Source: UBA5336 sp038522375
GTDB taxonomy: Bacteria; Pseudomonadota; Alphaproteobacteria; Caulobacterales; Hyphomonadaceae
NCBI GenBank assembly: GCA_038522375.1
Contig: JBCBKE010000003.1
Location: forward strand, 13,315 to 77,314
Length of the DNA stretch: 64,000 nt
Direction of reading: 5' to 3'
Shown here: positions 56,212-64,000 of the stretch, piece after piece
Layout of the letters: the number at the start of each line of letters is the position of its first letter
How positions within the stretch are numbered: position 1 is the stretch's first letter
Position numbers and translations under genes: made by a program
Notes under the pieces: generated by a model
Database searches by the model: none
Told to the model about the DNA's origin: nothing
The model's input: only the letters and a program-made list of their open reading frames with translations

Positions 56212-59079
56212 TCAGAACTGCTGGATGATACCGATCTTGATGATGCGTCCGAACGGGTTGTGCGTATACGCATCGTAGTTGAGGTCGGTGGATGCGGCCG
56301 GCGGATCCTCATCCGTGATGTTGTTGACCGTTGCCGAAAGCCGCGTGTTTCCATTGAACAGGTTCAGATTGTACGTGATGTCATGGGTGATCTGGCTGTC
56401 GATGGTTCCCAGCGATGGGATTGATGGCGCCGTGTCTTCATAATCATCCACATAGCGGAGATTGTAGGTCACCGTGTGTGGGCCCGTTTCCGCCCGGGCG
56501 AAGATGTTGCCGCGGAGCGCCACGAGCGTCTGAAACGGCGTGCCCTCATTCAGGAAACCGACGAAGTCGCCGCCTTCCGCGATGGTGAAGCCATCGCGGT
56601 TGATGAAGTCCTCGGAGTCGTAGCTGAGCGTGTAGGTTCCGTTCACACCGACAGCGAGGTCGATGTTGTTCATCGCCCAGGCATACTCACCAAAGAAATC
56701 GAGACCATCGGTGGTGATGTCCGACCCATTGATCAACTGCCGCTCGATCCGCTGGATCCCGGCAGCGGTCGTCCCGGTCGGGAAGATAACGGCCCGCAGG
56801 GAGTCGCAAATCGGACTTCCGACACCTGCGCCGCCGTCGGCACAGTCATTGGCCACGTAGGCGTTCACCGTCTGGTCGAAGTTCTCCAGTTGGAACGGAT
56901 CGGTAAAGTCGAACCGCCAGTAGTCAAGCGACCCGGTAAAGCCGCCATTCTGGTAGAGCAGACCAATGTTCGAGGTGAGGGCCGTTTCTGGCTCCAGGTC
57001 CGGGTTGCCGATGGTATCGATCGCCTTGAACGCGGTCGTCGGCCCAACAAAGGCGAGTGACGTGAACCGGCCACCCAGGGAGCTTTGTGGTGCTCCGCGG
57101 AAGGTGGTCGAGACCGATCCGCGGATCGCGAACGTGTCGGTGGCTTGCCACTTCGCTGCAATCTTCGGATCGAACGTCGAGCCACCGTTTTGCTCGCCAT
57201 AGTCTTCGAAGCGGGCGGCGAGCTGGACGTTGAACGTGTCGCTGACCGGCAGGGCAACCTCCGCAAACGTCCCGTAAATGGTCCGTTCGAACCGGCTTGG
57301 GAACGTCCCCGAGAGGAACGCATAAAGCCCGGTTTCGGCACCTTCACACTCAAGGGACGTCACAAACCCCTGGGTGATCGCCGCTTGCTGGGTGAACGGA
57401 CAAGGAAAATCGTTCAGGTCGATGTTGCCGCTGACGCTGAGATCGAAGACTTCCCGCCGGGCTTGGGCTCCGACAGCATATCCGATCGTTCCTCCGGGCA
57501 GCGTGTATTGCGTCTGGCCGTTGAAGACGAGATCAGCCACGAGCAACTCGTTCTTGGTGGTGGAGTAGAGAGGGTCCACCAGCCAGTCGAGAAGTTCCTG
57601 GGAATTCTCGACGCTGGGGTCAAAGAACGGATTGGCTTCACCCGTCACCGCGGAGGTCGCAAAAGCGTTCGAGAACGGGTTGTAGTATTCACAAGGCCCT
57701 TCGCCCGGCGTTCCGGTTGCAGGATCACAGTCGGGACCGCCAAGCCCCCGGAGGGCAAAGGCAGACCGTTCAACGGCCATGTCATTGCCTTCATTCTTGG
57801 ACCGGCGAGACGAATAGGTGACGGAGAGGTCGTAGTTGACAGCGTTGTCAAACAGCGGGCCGCTCAGGCTTGCCGATGCCCTGTACTGGTTGCGCAGCCG
57901 CTGGGCCGTTTCAGGCTGTCCACCATTGACGCCGCTAACACCGGCATAGCGTCCCCAGAAGAAAATCGGTTCTGTGGGATCAAACCGGGCGGCAAAATCG
58001 GGATTGTCCTCGAAAAAGGCGATCCTGCCGGGGTGGTTCGGCAGCACCAGGCGGTCTGGCCCGAACAGGGTTTGTGGCGGGTAGGATGGCGAGGTATCCC
58101 ATTCAGGGAGGTCGACTTCGGCATAGGCGCCTTCCAGCCGAAGGGTCTGCTCGCCGAAATCATAGGACGCGACGCTGAGCAATCTCACCGTCTCTGTTTC
58201 CTCGACCAGGTTGTCGAAAAAAGTGAACTGGAAGCCGCAGCGGGTGCCATTGCCAGGAATCGGGCCTTGGCCACCAAGGGCGAGACAGTTCGGATCAGCA
58301 TTGAAAATACCGGTTGCGCCGGGACCCGGAGTGAAATCGACGAAGCTGCCGGGGTTGCCGATGGAGGACACACCGCCCTGGGGGTTGTCAGCGAAATCCA
58401 GAAGGGCCCAGTCACGATCCTTGATGTTGAGCTCGCCGCGTGTGGCGTATTCCGCCGCGACCATCAGGTTCAGCTTCCCGAAGCTCTGGCCAAAAATTGC
58501 CGACAGTTCGGTGTCGCCATCGGAGCTGTCAACGAACTGGTGTGAAGCGCGGACCTCCACACCTTCGAAATCGTCTCGGGTGATGAAGTTCACGACACCG
58601 CCAATGGCGTCGGAGCCATAGAGCGCGGCGGCGCCGTCCTTGAGGACTTCGGCGCGTTGGATCGCGCTGACGGGAATGAAGTTGACGTCCACACCGACCG
58701 TGTCGGACGCAACGTGGCGCCGTCCGTTCAGCAGCACCAGCGTCCTGGTGGAACCCAGGCCACGCAGGTTGATCGTGGTAACGCCCTCATTGCCCTGCCC
58801 ACCGCGGGTGTCGAACTGGTTTGTTTCACCGATCAAGCCCTGGGCCGACGGCAGGTTTCGAAGAATATCGTTGATGGACGGCGCGCCAATTTCGTCGAGT
58901 TCGGCCCGGCCGACAACATCAACAGGCAAGGCCGCGTCTTCCGGGGTGCCTGCGATGAACGAGCCGGTCACGACAACCTGGTCCTGGCGTAGGTCTTCAT
59001 CTTCCTGGGCTACCGCCTGGCCGCCGGCCAGTAGGGCAGCTGTGGATAAAGAATACACCACTCCTGTCTTCATTTTCAT
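56212..59079 (-). CDS. TonB-dependent receptor, copy 1 of a tandem pair
   Basis: The 955-residue protein has a signal peptide (MKMKTGVVYSLSTAALLAGG to VAQ), a TonB-box-like DQVVVTGS near residue 34 and the plug domain (INDILRNLPSAQGLIGETNQ, NLRGLGSTRTLVLLNGRRH, AEVLKDGAAALYGSDAIGGV). The C-terminal 22-strand barrel ends IGIIQQF with the terminal Phe used for outer-membrane insertion. It shares its first 40 residues and overall design with the receptor upstream. The transported compound is unknown; no transporter or enzyme gene is nearby. GGGAGGAAA precedes the ATG. Confidence 0.95.
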   Translation of the reverse strand: MKMKTGVVYSLSTAALLAGGQAVAQEDEDLRQDQVVVTGSFIAGTPEDAALPVDVVGRAELDEIGAPSINDILRNLPSAQGLIGETNQFDTRGGQGNEGVTTINLRGLGSTRTLVLLNGRRHVASDTVGVDVNFIPVSAIQRAEVLKDGAAALYGSDAIGGVVNFITRDDFEGVEVRASHQFVDSSDGDTELSAIFGQSFGKLNLMVAAEYATRGELNIKDRDWALLDFADNPQGGVSSIGNPGSFVDFTPGPGATGIFNADPNCLALGGQGPIPGNGTRCGFQFTFFDNLVEETETVRLLSVASYDFGEQTLRLEGAYAEVDLPEWDTSPSYPPQTLFGPDRLVLPNHPGRIAFFEDNPDFAARFDPTEPIFFWGRYAGVSGVNGGQPETAQRLRNQYRASASLSGPLFDNAVNYDLSVTYSSRRSKNEGNDMAVERSAFALRGLGGPDCDPATGTPGEGPCEYYNPFSNAFATSAVTGEANPFFDPSVENSQELLDWLVDPLYSTTKNELLVADLVFNGQTQYTLPGGTIGYAVGAQARREVFDLSVSGNIDLNDFPCPFTQQAAITQGFVTSLECEGAETGLYAFLSGTFPSRFERTIYGTFAEVALPVSDTFNVQLAARFEDYGEQNGGSTFDPKIAAKWQATDTFAIRGSVSTTFRGAPQSSLGGRFTSLAFVGPTTAFKAIDTIGNPDLEPETALTSNIGLLYQNGGFTGSLDYWRFDFTDPFQLENFDQTVNAYVANDCADGGAGVGSPICDSLRAVIFPTGTTAAGIQRIERQLINGSDITTDGLDFFGEYAWAMNNIDLAVGVNGTYTLSYDSEDFINRDGFTIAEGGDFVGFLNEGTPFQTLVALRGNIFARAETGPHTVTYNLRYVDDYEDTAPSIPSLGTIDSQITHDITYNLNLFNGNTRLSATVNNITDEDPPAASTDLNYDAYTHNPFGRIIKIGIIQQF

Positions 59080-59158
59080 CTGTGTTTCCTCCCTAGATCC
59101 CCTTTGGGGATTCTTTTTGAAGCGATCTCTGTCGGATCACGTTCTTGTTACAACAGAG

Positions 59159-59238
59159 TACTGAAACGCGATTGGTTGGGAACCCAAATTCGTTTGTGCA
59201 CTGCCGAACAGCCTGCGTGTGCGATGCAGCAATGTTGC
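59159..59238 (-). repeat. Conserved leader of receptor copy 1
   Basis: About 80 bp, 80 bp upstream of the ATG, match 62246-62325 at roughly 72 of 80 positions by eye. The block holds GGTTGGGAACCCA, a near-palindrome, and TGCGATGCAGCAA. It does not code for protein. Its conservation beyond that of the flanking spacer suggests a promoter or operator. Confidence 0.8.
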
Positions 59239-59249
59239 TTATCGGATAC

Positions 59250-59282
59250 AAAAAAAAAACGGCGCCCTGAGGGGCGCCGTTC
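59250..59282 (-). terminator. Terminator of receptor copy 2
   Basis: Read on the minus strand, ACGGCGCCC and GGGCGCCGT form a 9-bp stem with a TCAG loop, followed by a run of ten T residues. It ends the transcript of the 59311-62169 receptor before the leader of copy 1. Confidence 0.93.
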
Positions 59283-59310
59283 CATTTAGCGATATTGAAA
59301 CTGAGAGCGA

Positions 59311-62169
59311 TCAGCTTCCGCCGAAGGTCTTGACCACATTGACCTTGATCGTCCGCCCAAACGGATTGTGGGTGTAGGGATCATAGTTCAGGTCAAACTG
59401 GGCAAACGGCGGGTCTTCGTCGAAGACGTTGACCACCGAAATCCCGGCATTGATTTCGAACGGCAGGTCCACATTGTAGAACAGATCGAGCGTTGTCTGA
59501 CTGTCGATCTCCGTCTGGCCCGTTCCCAGGTCGCCGCGCTCATCATCATAGCTGTCGATGTGACGAACCACGGCGCGCACATTGTGCATGCCTGCCGCGT
59601 AGTTGGCGAAGAGGTTGGCCTTCCACTGGGGAAGGGACCGGGAGAAGTTCGACCGGTTGAACTGGTCGACCCGATCACTGCCAGCGATCACAACGCCGTC
59701 GATTTCGAAATCATCCACCTCGTACTCGATGATGTAGGATGCATCGACCCCAAGGGAGATTTCACCGCCAACAATCGGCTGGCCGAACGTGTTTTCAATC
59801 CGCAGGTCGAAGCCCGACGTCTGGATGTCTGGACCGTTGACGATGTTGGTGCTGATCCGTGCAATTTCCGACGGCTCATTGATCCCGTTCGCATTGTTGT
59901 CTGTGAACGTGATCCGGTTGAGGATGTCCGCTTCGGTATCGCCCGCCGCCAAGGCTGCCAGGGCGGCATTAACAATCGATGCCTGATCCTCAACAATGAT
60001 CGGATCCGTGAAGTCGAAATTGTAATAGTCCAGAGAGGCGATGAAGCCGCCGCGCTGGTAGAGGGCGCCCAGATTGAAGCTGAACGCGCTTTCCGGCGAG
60101 AGGTCTGCATTGCCCGCCTGGTCCACGGCCTTGAAGGCCGAGGTCGGCGCGACGAACTGGAGCGTGGTTTCCACCCCGCCCAACTGGTTCAGCGTCGGCC
60201 CCTTGAACGAGGTCTGGGCCGATCCGCGGAAGGCGAAGTCTTCGGTGGCCTGCCACTTTGCGGCGACTTTCGGATCGAAGGTTGAACCCACCTCGCCGCC
60301 ATAATCCTCATAGCGAACAGCGAATTGGATATCGAGGTCATCATAGAGCGGAACCTGGAGTTCGCCGAAAGCAGCATAGATCGTCTGCTCGTCATCATCG
60401 GGGGTGAACCCTGCCAGGAACGAGAAAGGACCCGTGCCACCCGGTCCGGGTGTGATGTCGAGATTGACCACATCGCTCGGTGTCAGCCGGTAGCCTTCCT
60501 GACGGACCTGGACACCAGCAGCCCAGCCCACGGAGCCGGAACCGGTTTGGATGTTCGATTCCCCGTTGAAAACCGCGTCGAAAACCAGGAGATCGGTCTC
60601 GGTCGACGTGAACTGCCCATCGGTCAGCCAATTCGCCAGTTCAGGCGTGTTTTCGAGGCCTGGTACGAAGCCCGGGTTGGCCTCGCCCGTGATGGCATTG
60701 GACTCGATCGCATTGCCAAACGGATTGTAGTACTGGCAGGCGCCCTGACCGGCAGCCAATGAGCCCGTATAGTCGGCGGCAAATGGCTGGGTTCCCGTCG
60801 CGGGATCATTACCGGTAATCGGGTCCGTACAGACACCAAAACCGTTCAACGCAGCCGTGAAGCCGAGAATGTAGGTGTCGTTGGTGTTGATATCGGCCTT
60901 TGCTTCACTGTAGCCGAGGCTCGCCATCCAGTTGATGTCGTTCTCGAACGTGCCGGTCAGCTCGCCCGCAACCCGCAGCGTGTCCCGCTCCCGGAACCCG
61001 ACCTGGGCGCCGCCCGTACCGGGGAAACCGCCCCAGCCAAAGCTACGGCCGATGAACAGGGCTGCCACCGTGCCTTCCGGGAAGTCGCCCGGATTATCGG
61101 CGATGTACTGCTGGAAGCCCGGATTGGTGACAGGCACAACTTGCGTGCCCAGTTCCTGGGGCGGGTAAGACGGCGAAGTCTTCCATTCCGGCACCGAGGT
61201 TTCACCGTAGAGCACTTCACCATGGAACTCGATGCCATTGGCGAACTCACGGTTCAGTTCCGCAAAGATCTGGAATCGCTCTTCCTCCTCCACCAGATTA
61301 TCGAACTGAGTGAACTGGAAGAAGCACTGGTCATTGGCCGGATTGACGATCCCGCCAACCTGTTCGCAGCCCGCCTCTCGGTTCAACGCACCGATCACGC
61401 CCGTTGCGCCAAGAGCGACATAACGTCCAGGATTGGAGAGCGACGAGAAGCCGCCAACGGGGTTTTCGGTAATATCGGAGATGGCCCAGTCTTTCTCGAG
61501 AAGGGGCACTTCACTGCGGAACTGGTAGCCACCAGACAGCAGGAAGTTCCAACCTTCGCCTTGAAAACCATAAGCCGCGGAGAAGTCATACTCGCCGTCG
61601 GATCCTTCAAACGATTGGAAGCTGCCGCCCAACTCCAACCCGTCCAGATCCGTGCGGGTAATGAAGTTCGCAACGCCGGCAATCGCATCGGAGCCGTACA
61701 GTGCGGCCGCGCCATCCTTCAGAACCTCGATCCGGCCGATGGCCGCTGTCGGGATCATGTTCGTGTCAACGAAGAGCTGGGCTTGCTCCCCCACATCTGT
61801 GGGCGAGAAGGTCTGGCGCTTCCCATTGATCAGCACCAGCGTACGGCCGGGGCCAAGGCCCCGCAGGTTGATGTTCGATGTGCCTTCGAGGCCGTTCGAA
61901 CCGAACTGATTGGTCTGGCCGTCGACACCAGTCGAAACGCCAAGGTTCCGGATCAGTTCAGTGATGTTCGGGCGACCCTCAAGTTTCAGATCTTCTGCGG
62001 TGAAGACATCGACCGGCAGGGCAGCATCTTCCGGTGTGCCGGCGATAAACGAACCGGTCACGACCACCTGATCTTGACGGAGGTCACTATCTTCTTGCGC
62101 CATGGCCTGGCCGCCGGCCAAAAGGGCGACGGTAGAGATCGAGTATACGACACCGGTTTTGGTTTTCAT
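59311..62169 (-). CDS. TonB-dependent receptor, copy 2 of a tandem pair
   Basis: The 952-residue protein has a signal peptide (MKTKTGVVYSISTVALLAGG to MAQ), a TonB-box-like DQVVVTGS, the plug with NLRGLGPGRTLVLINGKRQ and IEVLKDGAAALYGSDAIAGV, and a large barrel with many acidic and aromatic loops. It ends FGGS, so the terminal residue is not Phe. The first 45 residues are nearly the same as in the receptor downstream, the rest moderately so. AGGAGGAAA lies 6 nt before the ATG. The ligand is unknown. Confidence 0.95.
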   Translation of the reverse strand: MKTKTGVVYSISTVALLAGGQAMAQEDSDLRQDQVVVTGSFIAGTPEDAALPVDVFTAEDLKLEGRPNITELIRNLGVSTGVDGQTNQFGSNGLEGTSNINLRGLGPGRTLVLINGKRQTFSPTDVGEQAQLFVDTNMIPTAAIGRIEVLKDGAAALYGSDAIAGVANFITRTDLDGLELGGSFQSFEGSDGEYDFSAAYGFQGEGWNFLLSGGYQFRSEVPLLEKDWAISDITENPVGGFSSLSNPGRYVALGATGVIGALNREAGCEQVGGIVNPANDQCFFQFTQFDNLVEEEERFQIFAELNREFANGIEFHGEVLYGETSVPEWKTSPSYPPQELGTQVVPVTNPGFQQYIADNPGDFPEGTVAALFIGRSFGWGGFPGTGGAQVGFRERDTLRVAGELTGTFENDINWMASLGYSEAKADINTNDTYILGFTAALNGFGVCTDPITGNDPATGTQPFAADYTGSLAAGQGACQYYNPFGNAIESNAITGEANPGFVPGLENTPELANWLTDGQFTSTETDLLVFDAVFNGESNIQTGSGSVGWAAGVQVRQEGYRLTPSDVVNLDITPGPGGTGPFSFLAGFTPDDDEQTIYAAFGELQVPLYDDLDIQFAVRYEDYGGEVGSTFDPKVAAKWQATEDFAFRGSAQTSFKGPTLNQLGGVETTLQFVAPTSAFKAVDQAGNADLSPESAFSFNLGALYQRGGFIASLDYYNFDFTDPIIVEDQASIVNAALAALAAGDTEADILNRITFTDNNANGINEPSEIARISTNIVNGPDIQTSGFDLRIENTFGQPIVGGEISLGVDASYIIEYEVDDFEIDGVVIAGSDRVDQFNRSNFSRSLPQWKANLFANYAAGMHNVRAVVRHIDSYDDERGDLGTGQTEIDSQTTLDLFYNVDLPFEINAGISVVNVFDEDPPFAQFDLNYDPYTHNPFGRTIKVNVVKTFGGS

Positions 62170-62245
62170 TCCAATTTCCTCCTGGGGTCCCTAGACGAGA
62201 CCGCGTTTAACCGACCGAGGTCGATTGTGTTGTTGATAGACCGAT

Positions 62246-62325
62246 TACTGAATCGCGTTTGGTTGGGAACCCAGATTCGTTTGTGCAGTGCCGAACAGCC
62301 GGCGCGTGCAGTGCAGCAATGTTGC
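62246..62325 (-). repeat. Conserved leader of receptor copy 2
   Basis: The counterpart of the leader at 59159-59238, about 77 bp upstream of the ATG. It contains GGTTGGGAACCCA, TTTGTGCAGTGCC and TGCAGTGCAGCAA. It lies in the 314-bp gap between this receptor and selO; the rest of the gap shows no gene. Confidence 0.8.
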
Positions 62326-62483
62326 AAAATTGCCATGGTTTGATTGCGCAGTGTGCAAGGCTCATTACAGATCGCGCATTGGGGAGCATGGCTCCGCATG
62401 TGGCTGGTGGCATGGATTGGAACAAGGTCGCAAGGCAATAGCATGGCTCTTCCTGTTTGACGTGTGCGCGTCCATAAGGGGGC

Positions 62484-63893
62484 ATGTCGATGCTCACGCC
62501 CCCTCCCATCAATGATATCGCGGACATGATCGGTGACCCGGTCGCGCCTGCGGACTTTCCCAGGACGGATCTTCGCCACCGCAACCAGCGATGGGCAGAG
62601 TCTGTCGGGCTAGGCGGTTTGGGCGACGAGGAATGGATCAGCCATTTCGGCCGGTTTGCGCCGTTGCCCGACAACCTGCCCGAGCCCTTGGCGCTGCGGT
62701 ACCATGGTCACCAGTTCGGCACGTATAATCCTGAGCTTGGCGACGGTCGGGGGTTCCTGTTTGCGCAGGTGCAAGATTCAGGCGGCCGATGGCTGGATCT
62801 GGGGACCAAGGGCTCTGGCCAGACCCCCTGGTCACGCCAGGGCGATGGCCGGCTGACGCTGAAGGGCGGGGTCCGCGAAGTGCTGGCCTCAGCCTATCTC
62901 GAAGCGCTTGGGGTTAATACGTCCAAGGCGTTTTCCCTGATCGAGACGGGAGAGCAGCTTTACCGGGGCGATGAACCGTCGCCAACGCGGTCGGCGGTCC
63001 TCACACGGCTTAGCCACAGCCATATCCGCTTTGGCAGCTTCCAGCGCCTGGCGTACCTGGGACTGACCGAGGACCTGGCGCGTCTCGTCACCCACTGCGT
63101 GACCCACTACCATCCGGAGGCGGCGGATCCGGCCATGGACCGGCAGGCCGCGGCCCTTTTGGAAAGGATCGCGGGAAGCACCGCGGCGATGGTGGGCCAA
63201 TGGATGGCAGCCGGGTTCGTGCACGGGGTGATGAACACGGACAATTTCAACATCACCGGCGAAACCTTCGATTTTGGCCCCTTCCGTTTCCTGCCCCAGT
63301 CCGACCCCAACCTGACGGCAGCCTACTTTGACCAGACGGGGCTGTACCGCTTCGGCCGACAGCCAACCCAGGCGCTTTGGGCGTTGACCCAGCTTGCCAG
63401 CGCGCTGACGCCCTTGGCCGACGCTGAAGACCTCGCCGCGTCGCTGAAGCCCTTCGAAGCGCGCTTTCAAAAGAGTTTTGCCCGCCATACGCTCGCACTT
63501 TTGGGGTTGGCAGACGGCCCTGACCGCGATTCGGACCTGGATTTCCTGACAGTCCTCTACGGCTGGATGACGGAGACCGAAGCGACCTGGGCGCAGTTTT
63601 TCTTTGACTGGTTCGGCGGCGCGGCCAGTGAGGCGCGGGCGCGTGCAAGCCCGCTGGCAACCCTTTACGAGGGGACGGCGTTCATGCCGGTGAAGGACCA
63701 GATCCTCGCCCGCTCGCCGGTCCGGCCAGAGCGGCTGGACCGTCCCTATTTCCAGTCCACAGAACCGGTTTCGCTGGTCTACGACCGGATTGAGGCGCTC
63801 TGGAATCCCATTGCCCAAAGCGATGACTGGAGCGCTTTTGCTGCCCAGCTGGACCACATCGACGCCCTGCGGACTGCGATGGCCTGGCGGTGA
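62484..63893 (+). CDS. selO: SelO-family protein adenylyltransferase (YdiU)
   Basis: The 469-residue protein matches the SelO pseudokinase family: LRYHGHQFGTYNPELGDGRG, WLDLGTKGSGQTPWSRQGDG, LKGGVREVLASAYLEALGV and GFVHGVMNTDNFNITGETFD with FDFGPF, the flipped-ATP site that uses the Asn/Asp pair. SelO transfers AMP to proteins involved in redox balance. Bacterial members lack selenocysteine, as here. The start ATG at 62484 has GGGGG upstream; an ATG two codons later is also possible. Confidence 0.95.
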   Translation: MSMLTPPPINDIADMIGDPVAPADFPRTDLRHRNQRWAESVGLGGLGDEEWISHFGRFAPLPDNLPEPLALRYHGHQFGTYNPELGDGRGFLFAQVQDSGGRWLDLGTKGSGQTPWSRQGDGRLTLKGGVREVLASAYLEALGVNTSKAFSLIETGEQLYRGDEPSPTRSAVLTRLSHSHIRFGSFQRLAYLGLTEDLARLVTHCVTHYHPEAADPAMDRQAAALLERIAGSTAAMVGQWMAAGFVHGVMNTDNFNITGETFDFGPFRFLPQSDPNLTAAYFDQTGLYRFGRQPTQALWALTQLASALTPLADAEDLAASLKPFEARFQKSFARHTLALLGLADGPDRDSDLDFLTVLYGWMTETEATWAQFFFDWFGGAASEARARASPLATLYEGTAFMPVKDQILARSPVRPERLDRPYFQSTEPVSLVYDRIEALWNPIAQSDDWSAFAAQLDHIDALRTAMAWR

Positions 63894-64000
63894 GTGTGAT
63901 GGCTTCGCCGTTGACAAGTGCGTGCTGACGGCGTGGAAAGTTTGCTCCCGAGATCAAGACCCGAGGTCATAACTGCCGTGTCCGGACCCCACGACTATCA

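Overview
The window is high-GC, densely coded chromosomal DNA of an alphaproteobacterium. Several things point there: a short proA-nadD-rsfS-rlmH run, ffh followed by chorismate mutase and rpsP, a XerC with alphaproteobacterial character, an intracellular polyhydroxyalkanoate depolymerase, a CYP153-type P450, large TonB-dependent receptors, and an intergenic repeat resembling those common in rhizobia and relatives. A marine or aquatic lineage of the Hyphomonadaceae/Parvularcula or sphingomonad kind would fit, but the sequence alone does not settle it. No rRNA, CRISPR array, transposase or prophage was seen.

Layout. 1-2.5 kb: partial gluQ, a membrane-anchored unknown, msrA and tRNA-Ser(GGA). 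2.6-9.9 kb: a cassette of three exported proteins built on DUF11/SdrD-like folds, ending in a 1680-residue protein with a probable outer-membrane barrel; strong terminators separate the genes. 10-22 kb: a GT39/GT2 sugar-transfer pair, a class IV aminotransferase, a JmjC/cupin protein, a membrane-anchored TIR protein, a YbaK-type tRNA deacylase, small exported or membrane proteins, truB, a vWA protein, and a two-gene membrane-protein/XRE-regulator module with a visible promoter and operator. 22-31 kb: a GH42 beta-galactosidase, tRNA-Gly and tRNA-Tyr, rlmB, several unknowns, a 2-hydroxyacid dehydrogenase, an SH3 protein, a histone-deacetylase-like hydrolase and a TAXI solute-binding protein. 31.8-36 kb: housekeeping genes rlmH, rsfS, nadD, proA and xerC. 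36-48 kb: metabolism and stress, with a dicarboxylate/amino-acid symporter, epoxide hydrolase, DUF389-OmpA fusion, phaZ, methyltransferase, curA-like reductase, ahpCD with an OxyR-like site, and CYP153. 48.5-53 kb: an RTX protein, DUF2244, nth, a CoA-transferase and GNAT. 53.5-56 kb: ffh, a small zinc-ribbon membrane protein, chorismate mutase and rpsP. 56-62 kb: two tandem paralogous TonB-dependent receptors sharing a conserved leader, then selO.

How the genes fit together. The metabolic genes suggest a heterotroph that handles hydrophobic or reduced carbon (CYP153, epoxide hydrolase, phaZ, a 4-hydroxybutyrate-type CoA-transferase) and oxidative stress (ahpCD, msrA, selO). It invests heavily in surface proteins. 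The least-described parts are the DUF11 cassette, the TIR membrane protein, the XRE/membrane-protein module, the zinc-ribbon gene wedged between ffh and chorismate mutase, and the conserved noncoding leaders of the paired receptors.
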